Positions 33,324 through 44,063 of a stretch of DNA of 64,000 bases are shown here, piece after piece (the stretch's first letter is position 1; the number at the start of each line of letters is the position of its first letter). The position numbers were made by a program, and so were the translations under genes. The DNA comes from Pseudodesulfovibrio profundus (GTDB lineage Bacteria; Desulfobacterota; Desulfovibrionia; Desulfovibrionales; Desulfovibrionaceae). Location: assembly GCF_900217235.1 (NCBI RefSeq), contig NZ_LT907975.1, forward strand, positions 1,773,001 through 1,837,000, read 5' to 3'. Under the pieces are notes generated by a model that was not told the DNA's origin, ran no database searches, and saw only the letters and a list, made by a program, of their open reading frames with translations.

Positions 33324-34973
33324 CTACAGGTCTCGTTTGCAGGCAAGGGGCATGCGCCAGCCAGTGCCGAAGGAACGGGGGGTCAGTTTGATGCCCGGTG
33401 CGGCCTGACGGCGCTTGAATTCGGCAAACCGGACCAGTCCCAGCACATACTCCACTGTGGATGCGTCATATCCGGCAGCCACGATCTCGCGCTGGGACAT
33501 GTGCCGCTCGATATGCAGGGCAAGGATGCCATCCAGCACCTCGTACGGCGGCAGGGAATCCTCGTCCTTCTGATCCGGACGCAATTCAGCAGATGGCGGC
33601 TTGGTGATGATCGCCTCGGGAATATTCGGCCCGACATGCTCGTTGTACCAGCGGGACAGGGCAAAAACGCCGGTCTTGTCAACATCGGAAATCACGGCAA
33701 AACCACCGGACATGTCACCATAAATGGTGCAATACCCCACGGCCAGTTCACTCTTGTTCCCTGTTGTCAGCAGCAGGGCCCGGGTCTTGTTGGAAAGCGC
33801 CATGAGCAGATTGCCCCGAATACGGGACTGGATGTTTTCCTCGGTGGTGTCCGGGGCCAGACCGGCAAACGGCTCGGCCAAGGTCTCGAAAAATTGCTCC
33901 ATGATCGGCCCGATGGGCAGGGTGATCGCTTCAATGCCAAGGTTTTCCGTCAGTTGCAGGGAATCATCGATGGACCCCTGACTTGAATACGGAGAAGGCA
34001 TGAGCACGCAGGTCACATTGTCGGCCCCCAGCGCTTCCACTGCGACAACAGCGGTGAGTGCCGAGTCGATGCCGCCGGACAAGCCGATGACAGCTTTCTC
34101 AAAGCCCGACTTGTGGACATAATCACGGGTACCGACCACCAATGCCCGCCATGTTTCCGCTTCGCGGGAAAAATCATCGTCAGCCACGGAATTGCGACTT
34201 TCACAATCGACCACCACAACCGCCTCGTCAAATCCCGGGGCGCGGGCCGTCAGTTGACCACGAGAATCGAAAGCGCAGGAGCGCCCATCAAAGACGAGGT
34301 CATCGTTACCGCCCATCTGGTTGACGTACACCAGCGGGGTCGAATATTTTCTGGCTACAGCACCGAGCATGTCCTCGCGCAACCCCTGTTTTCCCAGAAA
34401 AAGAGGTGAAGCCGACAAATTGACGATATAATCCGGTTTGTGTGCCGCAATGGCTTCAAGGGGATCGTGCGTATACGCCCGTGTATCCCAATAGTCCTTG
34501 TCGTTCCAGGCGTCCTCGCAGATGGTTACTCCGATTTTCCTGTCACCCACCTTGATGAGGTTGGTGTCAGCAGCACCCGCAGGAGCCGGTTCAAAGTATC
34601 GCGCTTCGTCAAAGACATCGTAAGTCGGCAGCAGGCTTTTTCGTATGATCTGATCCACTGCACCTTTGCGACAGAGAAAGGCGCAGTTGAAAACCGGCTT
34701 ACCGTGGCCAGTCTCATTTTTTACCACACCGCCCAGCAGCAGCGGGACATCACCGACGGATGCGGCCAGTTCCTTTGCTGTCTCGGCAGCCTTTTCCACG
34801 AATCCCGCATAGAGCAGAAGGTCTCTGGGCGGATACCCTGTCAGGGCCAGTTCCGAGGTGACGCATAGCTCGGCACCACCATCCACGGCCTCTTCATAGG
34901 CAGCCCGGATGCGTGCCGCATTGCCTGTGAGATCTCCCACTGTGGGGTTGAGTTGCAAAACACCGATTTTCAT
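33324..34973 (-). CDS. nadE: Glutamine-dependent NAD+ synthetase
   Basis: The 549-residue enzyme has an N-terminal nitrilase-type glutaminase domain (E41 in SELALTGYPP, Cys in VTICEDAWND) and a C-terminal NAD synthase domain with the PP-loop GLSGGIDSALTA near residue 300 and TTGNKSELAVGYCT. It amidates nicotinic acid adenine dinucleotide to NAD+ using glutamine ammonia. Length fits the two-domain bacterial form. Confidence 0.95.
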   Translation of the reverse strand: MKIGVLQLNPTVGDLTGNAARIRAAYEEAVDGGAELCVTSELALTGYPPRDLLLYAGFVEKAAETAKELAASVGDVPLLLGGVVKNETGHGKPVFNCAFLCRKGAVDQIIRKSLLPTYDVFDEARYFEPAPAGAADTNLIKVGDRKIGVTICEDAWNDKDYWDTRAYTHDPLEAIAAHKPDYIVNLSASPLFLGKQGLREDMLGAVARKYSTPLVYVNQMGGNDDLVFDGRSCAFDSRGQLTARAPGFDEAVVVVDCESRNSVADDDFSREAETWRALVVGTRDYVHKSGFEKAVIGLSGGIDSALTAVVAVEALGADNVTCVLMPSPYSSQGSIDDSLQLTENLGIEAITLPIGPIMEQFFETLAEPFAGLAPDTTEENIQSRIRGNLLMALSNKTRALLLTTGNKSELAVGYCTIYGDMSGGFAVISDVDKTGVFALSRWYNEHVGPNIPEAIITKPPSAELRPDQKDEDSLPPYEVLDGILALHIERHMSQREIVAAGYDASTVEYVLGLVRFAEFKRRQAAPGIKLTPRSFGTGWRMPLACKRDL

Positions 34974-35124
34974 GGCGTCTCAATACGACAATACCGCCCC
35001 CCCGGCAACCTCCAAACAACGGGATTTACCCAGCCCACCTTGACAATCGTGTTGTTGAAGGCCATTTTCACGAACAGTCCTCCGAACCCGGGCGTCAATC
35101 GAGCAACCAACACCACACAACCAC

Positions 35125-36918
35125 ATGGATAACAGCAAACTCTCCACCCTGGTCGAACTCGGACTCCTGTGCCGGGGTGACTCCATCCCCGCATCAACGG
35201 ACGGCGCCACCACTACGGACTCCCATGACTACCGGACCCATCACCAACTTCTCCGGTACCAGAATCACAACTTCCAGTACCCATTTGCCGACCGCACCCT
35301 GCCCGCATACGAGTTGCTGCCTGAATCCATGACCATGGAAGAAGCCATGGGCCGCACCCGATGCATCTGTCTGCTCGGCGCTTCAGATACACCGCAACTT
35401 CGACGCAGCCTTGAAAATCCAGAAACGATCACACTGATCTTCGAACCTGACGAGGTCGTGCTGGCAAAATTTCTGGAGACCGTACCACCAGCTCTTCTGG
35501 CTGCACACAGTGGGTTCATTTTTTCCGGTGATCCATTCACTCTCTCCCCCTCCCTTCAGGACAGCCTCCCTGCGAACATGTTCAAGCAGGGACCACCCGC
35601 TGTTTTCCAGACCAAACGCATTGCCACGCACTACGATCAGTGGGCCACATCACTAACAGAATACCTCGAAATTCTTCACTTTCGGCATGCAGTCCACCCC
35701 ATCTGCGGCCAAAAGTACCTCTTCTCGCGCCCCTTACGGACCATCAAGCGGGGGCTGACGTACGACCAGCAGTTGCACCTTTACGAAAATATCCCAGATT
35801 ATCTCACCAGTCCTGACATTTCGGCACTGGAAAACGTCTTTGACGGACAAACGGCCATCCTTGTCGCAGCCGGACCAGAGCTTCCCGACGCATTCGACTA
35901 TATCCGCGCCAACCGGAGTCGGGCGGTGGTCATCTGTGTGAACAACGCCCTCAAGCCACTGGCTGAAGCGGGTATTCGCCCGCACTTCACGGTCATCAAT
36001 GATACGTCACTCGATTCTGGGAACGTTTTCCAGCATGTCCCGCCCCTTCCAGGTACCATCCTCGTGGGACACTGCCTGTCCGACCTCGGGCGCGGACTCT
36101 TTGGCAAGAAGTTTATCATGGACGACCACAAGCCCGACACTTTTGGCGAACGTCCCACTCTGGACAACCATGGCTCCGTGATCTCCACGGCTTTTTCACT
36201 GGCCCGACACATGGGGTGTACGTGTTGTGTCATCGTGGGAGCCCAGCTCGCCTCCCGTGACCCATGGAGACTAGCTTACGCCAAGGGAACCACTAACCAC
36301 ACGGATTCCATCTGCAACCGCCCTCTTATCCATAAAAGCCCGCAACTGTATCCTGTCTCCACTCCTCACGGACACACGCTCTATACCACCCTGAATTTCC
36401 GCGATGCAGCGCTGTGGCTAACCGAAGAGATACGCCTGTCGGGAATCGAATGCATCAACACTTCCAAGAAAAGCATCCTTTACGGCAGAGGCATAACCTA
36501 CGACCCGAAACCAGCCATCAACGGCGAACCGGTCAATCAGGTCATCGCCTCGCTGTTCCAATCGGAACCACCCCGTATCGATCGAACCACAGTGGATGAT
36601 TATGTGAAAAAGGGAATCGCCCACTGGGCTGGACTCAACCATTTCGCAAAGGAATTGTTGCAGGATGAAACCGTGGGGCTGGCCCTCAAAGGGGCCGCAA
36701 TCCGAGAAAAACTGGATGCCAACAACACCACCTTCCTGTTGGAGCGATCCAGAATATTTCGTAATGACCACTTCCACGCCATGGCATTCTCCGACGATCC
36801 GCTCCAACAGGCTGCGGGATATCGATACTACTTTGAGCAACTTCAAAGGATGTGCACGAACTTTCTGGAAGCACTAGCACGTTCGGAGCAGACGATACGT
36901 CACATGGAGCGAACATAA
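35125..36918 (+). CDS. DUF115/Maf-type motility-associated factor, putative glycosyltransferase
   Basis: The 597-residue protein has a DUF115 (MAF_flag10) domain from about residue 240: FDGQTAILVAAGPELPDAF, CVNNALKPLAEAGIRP and DHHKPD-like loops. Maf proteins of this group transfer pseudaminic or legionaminic acid to flagellin or are linked to such glycosylation. No flagellin gene is adjacent, so the target is unclear. The gene stands alone. Confidence 0.82.
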   Translation: MDNSKLSTLVELGLLCRGDSIPASTDGATTTDSHDYRTHHQLLRYQNHNFQYPFADRTLPAYELLPESMTMEEAMGRTRCICLLGASDTPQLRRSLENPETITLIFEPDEVVLAKFLETVPPALLAAHSGFIFSGDPFTLSPSLQDSLPANMFKQGPPAVFQTKRIATHYDQWATSLTEYLEILHFRHAVHPICGQKYLFSRPLRTIKRGLTYDQQLHLYENIPDYLTSPDISALENVFDGQTAILVAAGPELPDAFDYIRANRSRAVVICVNNALKPLAEAGIRPHFTVINDTSLDSGNVFQHVPPLPGTILVGHCLSDLGRGLFGKKFIMDDHKPDTFGERPTLDNHGSVISTAFSLARHMGCTCCVIVGAQLASRDPWRLAYAKGTTNHTDSICNRPLIHKSPQLYPVSTPHGHTLYTTLNFRDAALWLTEEIRLSGIECINTSKKSILYGRGITYDPKPAINGEPVNQVIASLFQSEPPRIDRTTVDDYVKKGIAHWAGLNHFAKELLQDETVGLALKGAAIREKLDANNTTFLLERSRIFRNDHFHAMAFSDDPLQQAAGYRYYFEQLQRMCTNFLEALARSEQTIRHMERT

Positions 36919-37075
36919 TACCGGCTCACGCTTTGGACTAATTTAACCAACTCGTTTCTCCACTCGTTATTCACGTAAAGCAGAATCCAGTTGAGGATTG
37001 GCACCGACAACAAACGGAACTTGGCGACAATGCGACCTTGGGGTAAATGTACTCCATCAAGCGCCCGAGGAGCCC

Positions 37076-38113
37076 ATGCACGATACTGTTACTTTCCATC
37101 ACCCGGAGCCAAAACCCGCGACCACTCGCATCTGGCCGGTTTTCCTGCCGTTTGCCGGATGTCCGTATCGTTGTGTTTTTTGTGCGCAGGACAAGCAGAC
37201 CGGACAGATGGAAACAGAGCTTGGCGCGATGCTGGAGTCCATGAACCGCGAACTGGCCGAGGCCGCGGAACAAGGGAAGGGACCATATGAACTCGCCTTC
37301 TACGGTGGCACATTCACAGCCCTGCCTGCTCCGTGGGCCATGCGTTTTCTTGAGGCGGCCACACATTTCCGCAACATCGGCCTGATCACCCGTGTTCGCT
37401 GCTCCACGCGGCCTGACTGCATCGACGAAAAGACCATCCACACGTTACGAAAAGCCGGTCTCGACATGATCGAACTGGGCGTCCAGTCATTTGACGATGC
37501 TGTACTGCAGGCTTCCGGCCGGGGATATTCGGGCGAAACGGCCCGCAAAGGATGTGAACTGGTCAAGGCCGGTAACATGGCCCTCGGCATTCAGCTTCTG
37601 CCCGGACTGCCGGGCGATCGTGAAGGGGTGTTTCAAGAGGATGCGCACATCGCTGCGACCCTCAAACCCGAAATAGCCCGTGTCTACCCTTGTCAGGTCA
37701 TCGACGGCACCCCGCTGGCAACCATGTGGCGACGAGGTGATTTCACGCCATGGGAACTGGAGAGAACCAAGGAGGAGCTTGCCGAGGCGCTTCTCACTTT
37801 CTGGGGGCACCATGTTCGGGTCATCCGATTGGGACTTCCACCGGAGCCTGCCCTGTCCGAACATGTTCTGGCCGGTCCTCAGCACCCGGCCCTCGGCCAA
37901 TCCGCGCGCGCATTGGCGCTCCAGTCAATCATCCGCAGCCAGTTGGATTGTTTAGGGGGCGCACCTGGATACATGGAAGTACCCCGCAGGTATCAGGGTG
38001 AATTATTTGGTAATGCAGGTGAACTGAAGGCGTCCTACGCGGCAATGGGCATCACCAGACAAAGCATTCGTTATGTGGAAACAGAACGATTTTTACTCCG
38101 TAAAGAGCATTGA
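37076..38113 (+). CDS. Radical SAM protein, Elp3/HemN-like
   Basis: The 345-residue protein has the radical SAM cluster motif CPYRCVFC near residue 30, the GGTFTALP motif, and Elp3-like segments IELGVQSFDD and LLPGLPGD. It should generate a 5'-deoxyadenosyl radical. The substrate is unknown; the Elp3-like core without an acetyltransferase domain suggests tRNA or cofactor modification. GAGGAG overlaps the spacer before ATG 37076; an in-frame start 26 codons upstream is less convincing. Confidence 0.88.
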   Translation: MHDTVTFHHPEPKPATTRIWPVFLPFAGCPYRCVFCAQDKQTGQMETELGAMLESMNRELAEAAEQGKGPYELAFYGGTFTALPAPWAMRFLEAATHFRNIGLITRVRCSTRPDCIDEKTIHTLRKAGLDMIELGVQSFDDAVLQASGRGYSGETARKGCELVKAGNMALGIQLLPGLPGDREGVFQEDAHIAATLKPEIARVYPCQVIDGTPLATMWRRGDFTPWELERTKEELAEALLTFWGHHVRVIRLGLPPEPALSEHVLAGPQHPALGQSARALALQSIIRSQLDCLGGAPGYMEVPRRYQGELFGNAGELKASYAAMGITRQSIRYVETERFLLRKEH

Positions 38114-38361
38114 TCCGACATCGGATCACCCTGTCCACCCAAGCCATCCACGTCCTCAGCGGCATGGCTCCGACTCAAAACGGTGGCACCCCATATCCCA
38201 TTTGTCCAGCCGCAAACCAGAGTCAACCCTCTTACGTTTTCTGCCTGGAACTCAATACGCTTACAGAATCTGATTATTATAATATAGGTAACAGTTCAAT
38301 GGAGCTATATTTCCTTCCACTATAAGCAATCTGTATTTCAACTTTGCTGGGAGGATTTTCC

Positions 38362-40293
38362 ATGCGATTGGCAGACATTCCAATTGGAGTCAAAATAGTC
38401 AGCGGATTCGCCTTGATCATTATCATTTTTCTGGCTGCCGGTTTCTTTGTGGACCTGTCTCTAAGAAAGATGTCGGGGAGTTCTTCCGTCGTTGAAGCGG
38501 CATTGGACATGGGCATGTCCGTGCGAAAAGACATGCAGTATGTGACCGAACTTTCCGAAGCTGAAGACAAAGATCAGCTAGATCAGGGCTGGGCTAAACA
38601 TGCTCGTTCCGTGAAAGAATTCGATATGCTGGCCGACGCCATCATGAACGGATTCAGCGATGATAAAAAAACTATCGTGGCAACGGAAGACCCGGCAATC
38701 CGAAAAGACATTCCCGAAATAAACAAGTTCTACGGAACGGATTTCGAAGCATTGGTTCGTCGAGTCCACGAACTCAAGCTGGAATCATTTGAGTCTGAAA
38801 AGAACCGTGAATCAGCTATGCAAACGATGGAAGAGGCCTTCAGGACGGTCATCAACCTGACGGAAGAATTCAACGAAGCCACCAACCAACGCATGGATAC
38901 GCGCCTCAACAACGGCGAGGATGCATTCGATATTCTTTCTGTCGAAGTTTCCTGGATCGACATGGTCAACAATATCCGGTTCAACATCAACCGGGCACGC
39001 ATTGCCCTCGAAGAGTTCGTCCAGGCAGAATCGATGGATACCGCTGATGCAGTGGAGGAACGCTATCTCGCTACCGTCAAGGAGTTCGATGAAATCATAA
39101 CAACTCTGGACAAGGGCGGCATGTTTCAAAGCGAAGTCGTACAGCCGCTCAATGTCCCTGAACTGCGGGAGTTGATGACACGACTCGACGACACCCACGA
39201 CGAGATATTCCAGACCGGTGCTTCCGGGGTGATGAAGGCCCACCGCAACTATATAGATGTCATGAACCGAGTCGAAGTGAACGACAACGAGACCAAGGAA
39301 GGCGGCAGAGAGCTGGGAGATCGGATCACGACTGTGGAAATGGCAGCCAGAGAAAACATGAACACCATGAAGGAGCAGTCACGAATTGCTTTATATGCAA
39401 GCATTGGTATTGCCCTTGTTCTGGCTCTGGTCATCGGCGTTTTCCTTTCCAAGATCATAACCAAGCCCCTCAACGTTGCCGTACAGGCTTCCCGCAAGCT
39501 GGCTGACGGCGATCTCAGCTCAGACATCGACAGCCCGGGCAGCGATGAGACAGGCAGGATGCTCGGTGCCATGAGCGAGATGATCCTGCGCTTGCGCGAG
39601 GTCGTGTTCAATATCAACGGGGTCATCGACAATGTTGCCTCGGGCAGTGAACAGCTTTCCGGATCGGCAGAATCCCTTTCGCAAGGGGCCACCGAGCAGG
39701 CTGCATCCATTGAGGAGCTTTCAGCTTCCATCGTGCAGGTGACCTCTTCCATTGCCCGCAACGCCGACAGTTCGCAGGAAACCGCCAATATCGCCAATGG
39801 TGTGGCCGGCAAGGCCAGTGACAGTGGCAAGGCGGTCACCGAAGCCGTGGGTGCCATGAAGGAAATTGCCGACAGGATCACGATCATCGAAGAAATCGCA
39901 CGGCAGACCAACCTGCTGGCACTGAACGCAGCCATCGAAGCCGCTCGTGCCGGAGAACATGGTAAGGGATTTGCCGTTGTCGCCGCCGAAGTTCGCAAGC
40001 TGGCGGAACGAAGCGGAACAGCCGCAGCAGAGATCAGCGAGCTTTCCACCTCCACCGTCACCGTGGCCGACCGGGCAGTGACCATGCTCGACGAGCTGGT
40101 ACCTGAAATGAGACCTCTGCGCATCCCCTTTTCGCGTCCGTGCCTTGCGCTCCGCACCCAATTTGATGTTCTGACCGCACCCCAGCTTGGGCTCATTCCC
40201 GGCCTTTTCCTGCCATTTCTGGCCGAAATGCCGGATTTTGGACGCACCTCTCCCTTCAGGCTCGCGCCAGTCGAACAGCTTTTTTCAAATTGA
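38362..40293 (+). pseudogene. Methyl-accepting chemotaxis protein, 3' end displaced by an IS5-like element
   Basis: GGGAGG before ATG 38362 starts a chemoreceptor with TM1 (about 11-31), a large periplasmic helical domain, TM2 (about 345-368), HAMP and most of the signalling domain, including the hairpin tip [20 protein letters not shown]. Native sequence stops at 40109 in LDELVPE, where the IS begins. The frame then runs 61 codons into the element and ends at 40293. Removing the IS and one GAAAT copy gives an intact 672-residue receptor continuing in the fragment at 41383-41653. The truncated protein lacks the returning C-terminal helix, so bundle packing and the methylation site there are lost. 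It is probably inactive, though it may be expressed. Confidence 0.92.
40105..40109 (+). repeat. Left copy of the 5-bp target-site duplication (GAAAT)
   Basis: GAAAT directly precedes the left inverted repeat and is repeated at 41378-41382 after the right end. Confidence 0.85.
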
Positions 40294-41377
40294 ACGCCAT
40301 GGCGAGGATGTGGAACTCTCCCTCCACCTTCTCACGACCCACGTATCGGGACCGAAAGAATGCGTAGCCACGTTTGAGTGTGCCGAAGGCCCGCTCGACT
40401 ATTTGCCGAATGCTGCTGATGTCACGGTTGCGGGTCTTTTCGAAGTCTGTCAGCCTGCCGCCACGAGGCGTCTTGTCCATGGTTCCGTCCTCCAAATCGC
40501 GATCAAACAGAATGTCCCGGTTCTTCCCGCTGCAATAGCCCTTGTCCGCATAAACCCGTGCGCCGGGATCAAGGCCGACGCCATTCACGAGCCGCTCGAA
40601 TTCGCCCGTGTCCGAATGGTTCGCGGGAGTGATGTGACCACAGAGCAGAAACCCGTCTCGACTGTCCGTCGCGGCATGGAGCTTGTAGCCGTAATAGGCC
40701 CGATTTCTCTTGCGGAGCCAGGCCGCCTCCTCGTCATCCGAATAGCTGACCCGGCAGTCCACCGGCCCATCCTGTTCTTCGGCGTCCTCGGAACGGTCCT
40801 CAGGCATCACGTCGATAACCTTGCGCGGCCGCCGCTGCGACTCGACTACCGAGGCGTCCACCACGGCTCCCTCACGGACAAGAAGCCCTTGTCCTTCAAG
40901 CTGGCGGTTAAGCATGTCGAGCAAGGAGTCCAGCACCTTCAGGCGGATCAAACCGTTACGGAAACGGCATATGGTGGTCTCGTCCGGCACGTCGTCCTCG
41001 ATGGAAAAACCGGTAAATCTGACAAAGGAGAGCCGGTCGAGCAGCGCCTGCTCCACGCCCGGATCACTCAGGTTGTACCAACGCTGCAAGAGCAGAATCT
41101 TGAACATCGCCAGAGGCGGATAGGCGGGATTGCCCACGGCGTTGGCCTTGCGCCTGATCTTCTTGCACAGAAAGGCGTTGATGGGCTGCCAGTCGATGAG
41201 TTCGTTGATCTCATCCAGAAATGTGGTCTTGGTTCTGCGGTGCCCCAGGAAGTAATCACCCAACCGAGGTCCTTTCTGCCGAATAGCCATGCCTTCCTCC
41301 TTTGGATGGAGAAATAATAGCATAATAAATCAAATAGTTAAAGAGTAAAAGTGTGGGATTTGCCGTGCAGAGGTCTC
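40110..41377 (-). mobile_element. IS5-family insertion sequence (1268 bp) inside a chemoreceptor gene
   Basis: The ends carry a perfect 11-bp inverted repeat, GAGACCTCTGC at 40110-40120 and its complement at 41367-41377. The flanking GAAAT direct repeats are at 40105-40109 and 41378-41382. One transposase gene occupies the minus strand. Deleting the element and one direct repeat rebuilds the codons for LVPEIEKTS across the junction, which fixes the ends to the base. The intact repeats and transposase suggest a recent insertion. Confidence 0.93.
40256..41290 (-). CDS. IS5-family DDE transposase
   Basis: The 344-residue protein has the N-terminal DUF772 region ([30 protein letters not shown]), a catalytic Asp in GAVVDASVV, the second Asp in [11 protein letters not shown], and the final Glu in [13 protein letters not shown]. 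It cuts and joins the element ends. AAGGAGGAAG before ATG 41290 fixes the start; an upstream in-frame start is not needed. The gene is full length with no frameshift. Confidence 0.95.
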   Translation of the reverse strand: MAIRQKGPRLGDYFLGHRRTKTTFLDEINELIDWQPINAFLCKKIRRKANAVGNPAYPPLAMFKILLLQRWYNLSDPGVEQALLDRLSFVRFTGFSIEDDVPDETTICRFRNGLIRLKVLDSLLDMLNRQLEGQGLLVREGAVVDASVVESQRRPRKVIDVMPEDRSEDAEEQDGPVDCRVSYSDDEEAAWLRKRNRAYYGYKLHAATDSRDGFLLCGHITPANHSDTGEFERLVNGVGLDPGARVYADKGYCSGKNRDILFDRDLEDGTMDKTPRGGRLTDFEKTRNRDISSIRQIVERAFGTLKRGYAFFRSRYVGREKVEGEFHILAMAFNLKKAVRLARA

Positions 41378-41382
41378 GAAAT
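41378..41382 (+). repeat. Right copy of the 5-bp target-site duplication (GAAAT)
   Basis: GAAAT follows the right inverted repeat and matches 40105-40109. Host coding sequence resumes at 41383. Confidence 0.85.
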
Positions 41383-41653
41383 AGAAAAGACCTCGGAACT
41401 GATCGATTCCATCAACGCCACGTGCGAAGAACAGGATATTGCCATCAAACAGATCGGCAGTGCCGTTTCCCAGGTGGAAACCGCAACGCAGACCACGGCG
41501 TCGGCCTCAGAGGAAGTCGCATCCACATCAGAAGAATTGGCAGCCCAAGCCGAATCGCTGAATCAGATGATGGCGTTCTTCAATTGCGGTGACTCACTCA
41601 ACTCCATGGATTGTGCAGCTCCCAAAGCCCTCCCGGCAGGAAGCGACTATTAA
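41383..41653 (+). pseudogene. 3' fragment of the IS-disrupted chemoreceptor gene
   Basis: The fragment encodes the last 89 residues of the receptor: IEKTSELIDSINATCEEQ, then the helix with ASASEEVASTSEELAAQAES that returns along the bundle and holds a methylation region, and a short tail. It has no start codon or ribosome site of its own, so it is not expected to be translated. Confidence 0.9.
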
Positions 41654-41843
41654 TTGAAAACAACACTCCTCCCCAACCATGTGGAAGCGATCATCATTTC
41701 GAGCAATGGTGGTCGCTTCCCCTCTTTCTGCCCCGGAAAAGGGCTGGACCGTGACCCGAAAAACCGCTATTTACCACTCTCAGTCCGTGCGCGGACACGT
41801 TACCTCTAAATATGTCTCCTACGAGAGAAGCAGAGAACAGCGA

Positions 41844-42974
41844 ATGCCTGAATTGTTTCGTGCGGCCAAAGCCGCGACCATGACCCCCGATGCGCCCGTT
41901 ATCGAAGACGCAGCCATCATCGCCCATCAGGGCATTATCCGGGAGGTCGGCACCTACCGCGACCTCGCCCCCTCTTTTTCCGGCACCATCACCGACCTTG
42001 GCGATATCACCCTCACTCCGGGGTTGATCAACGCCCACTCCCACCTCGAACTGGCTCACCTACGCGGCAAATGCCCCCAAGGGGCAGGCTTTGTCACCTG
42101 GGTGGAGAATTTGCTCCAGCAACCCATCTTTGATCTCGACGAGGATGAGTTGGACAAGGCAGTCGATGAGCTGAAACGAAGCGGGACCGTAATGGTTGGC
42201 GATATAGCCACCCGATTCGCCAAACAGATGGCCGGAGTGCTTGAAGCTTCCGGCCTTTTTTTCGCGGTCTTTGTGGAGGCCATCGGCGAAACCATCCCGA
42301 AAAAGACATTCATCCCCAAAGGTGAATATGAAAACGGCCTGCTCTCAGTTGCAGGGCATTCACTGTATACGACCCACCGCGATGTACTGCGCGCTGCAAA
42401 GGCCGAGGCGACCCAGCGCTCCATCCCCTTCTCCATCCACCTTGCCGAACATGACGAAGAAGTCGCGATCATGGCCGACAGGGAAAGCGAGTTTCTCGAC
42501 CTCCTACAGGCCCGCGGCAGACTGCTGGACTTTGTCGCCCCACAAAAACGGCCGGTGGAGCAGGCAGCCGAACTCGGGCTGCTCGACGAAACAACCCTTG
42601 CCGTCCACTGCGTGAAGGTCACGGATGAAGACATTCAAACCGTGCGCGACTCCGGTGCCACGGTCTGCCTCTGTCCGCGCTCCAACGAATACATCGGCGT
42701 AGGACGGGCGCCCTGGGAAAAGTGGCTTGCCTCCGGCACTCCCCTGTGTCTGGGCACCGACTCACTGGCATCCAACTACGACCTCGACCTGTGGAACGAG
42801 GCGGTGTATCTTAAAAAGAATTTTGATGGCGAGCTTTCATTTGAGCAACTGCTCGCCATGGTGACCCGAAACCCGGCCAACATTCTGGGCGCAGGGCAAT
42901 ATCTAGGCACACTGGAACCGGGGAAGCGAGCTGTTTTCGCCACGGTTCCTGATACAATATCCCAGCTTTTCTAG
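41844..42974 (+). CDS. Amidohydrolase-family deaminase or hydrolase
   Basis: The 376-residue protein has the metal motif NAHSHLELAHLRG, a second His site SIHLAEHDEE, AVHCVKV and the final Asp in LGTDSLASN. This pattern fits the TRZ/ATZ-MtaD-type deaminases (for example of adenosyl compounds or aminofutalosine) more than dihydroorotase, although a HxH variant is present. It is upstream of pyrB by 21 bases. ATG 41844 gives the conserved N-terminus; no strong ribosome site is visible. The substrate is unknown. Confidence 0.85.
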   Translation: MPELFRAAKAATMTPDAPVIEDAAIIAHQGIIREVGTYRDLAPSFSGTITDLGDITLTPGLINAHSHLELAHLRGKCPQGAGFVTWVENLLQQPIFDLDEDELDKAVDELKRSGTVMVGDIATRFAKQMAGVLEASGLFFAVFVEAIGETIPKKTFIPKGEYENGLLSVAGHSLYTTHRDVLRAAKAEATQRSIPFSIHLAEHDEEVAIMADRESEFLDLLQARGRLLDFVAPQKRPVEQAAELGLLDETTLAVHCVKVTDEDIQTVRDSGATVCLCPRSNEYIGVGRAPWEKWLASGTPLCLGTDSLASNYDLDLWNEAVYLKKNFDGELSFEQLLAMVTRNPANILGAGQYLGTLEPGKRAVFATVPDTISQLF

Positions 42975-42995
42975 TTTGTTGGAGGAAGCATCAAC

Positions 42996-43925
42996 ATGAA
43001 ATGGCTACACAAAGATTTGCTGGACGTTTCCCAGCTCTCCCAGTCCGAGGTTATGGCAATCTTCGAGACTGCCGGACGGTTTCAGGAGTTGCAGGAACGC
43101 CCCGTCAAAAAAGTACCAACCCTCAAGGGACGCAGCGTCATCCTCTTTTTCGCCGAGCCGAGCACGCGCACGAAAACGAGTTTCGACGTTGCAGGAAAAC
43201 GGCTTTCGGCCGACACCTTTTCACTGGCGAAAAGCTCCTCCAGCCTGACCAAAGGGGAAACGCTCAAGGACACGGCCCTGACTCTCCAGGCCATGGCCCC
43301 GGATGCCATCGTCATCCGCCATTGGTGTTCCGGTGCAGCCCGCTTCCTTGCCGATCGACTGGACTGTTCCATCATCAACGCCGGTGACGGCCGCCACGCT
43401 CACCCCACGCAGGCCCTTCTCGATTCCTTCACCCTGCATCAGGAATGGGGCGATCTGGCCGGAAAGACCATCCTCATTCTCGGCGACGTGGCCCACTCCC
43501 GCGTGGCCCGCTCCAACGTCATCCTGCTGAACAAACTCGGGGCCAAGGTCCGCCTGTGCGCACCGCGTACCCTGCTGCCCCACGGTGTCAAAACCTGGCC
43601 GGTCGAAGTCTACTCCGACCTGAACGAAGCCTCAAAAGGGGTTGACGCCATCATGTGTCTGCGCCTGCAGCTTGAGCGGCAAAAAGACGGCCTGCTGCCG
43701 GATCTTCGCGAATACGCACGGACTTACGGACTTGGCCCGCGCCATATCGACCTTGCCAATCCCGACGTTAAGATCATGCACCCCGGTCCCATGAACCGCG
43801 GCGTGGAAATCTCGTCCGATCTGGCCGACTGCGCCGATTCGCTGGTGCTCGATCAGGTAGCCAGCGGCGTTGTCGTCCGTATGGCATTGCTCTTCCTGTA
43901 CATGACGCGGAAGGGCGACGAATAA
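42996..43925 (+). CDS. pyrB: Aspartate carbamoyltransferase catalytic subunit
   Basis: The 309-residue enzyme has the carbamoyl-phosphate loop STRTKTSFD (56-64), the HPTQALLD motif and the late MHPGPMNRG motif. It makes carbamoyl-aspartate in pyrimidine synthesis. GGAGGAAG precedes the ATG. No pyrI regulatory subunit is nearby. It is followed by pyrC after 138 bases. Confidence 0.96.
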   Translation: MKWLHKDLLDVSQLSQSEVMAIFETAGRFQELQERPVKKVPTLKGRSVILFFAEPSTRTKTSFDVAGKRLSADTFSLAKSSSSLTKGETLKDTALTLQAMAPDAIVIRHWCSGAARFLADRLDCSIINAGDGRHAHPTQALLDSFTLHQEWGDLAGKTILILGDVAHSRVARSNVILLNKLGAKVRLCAPRTLLPHGVKTWPVEVYSDLNEASKGVDAIMCLRLQLERQKDGLLPDLREYARTYGLGPRHIDLANPDVKIMHPGPMNRGVEISSDLADCADSLVLDQVASGVVVRMALLFLYMTRKGDE

Positions 43926-44063
43926 CTTCGTTGACGATCGAAAAATCATAAAGACGCAAGCGCATCCGGGTTACACTACTCATTGACAATCACGCCCGCC
44001 CGTAACCGGCACCATGCACAAGCAAAGGCGTAATATGGCCCAAGGCCACACATGGAGGAAACC

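Noticed and set aside
38362-40293. Chemoreceptor called as an intact 643-residue gene
   Set aside because: The last 61 codons come from the IS and replace conserved receptor sequence that reappears after the right end of the element.
40187-41317. 376-codon plus-strand frame inside the insertion sequence
   Set aside because: It is antisense to a complete transposase with DDE residues and a good ribosome site.
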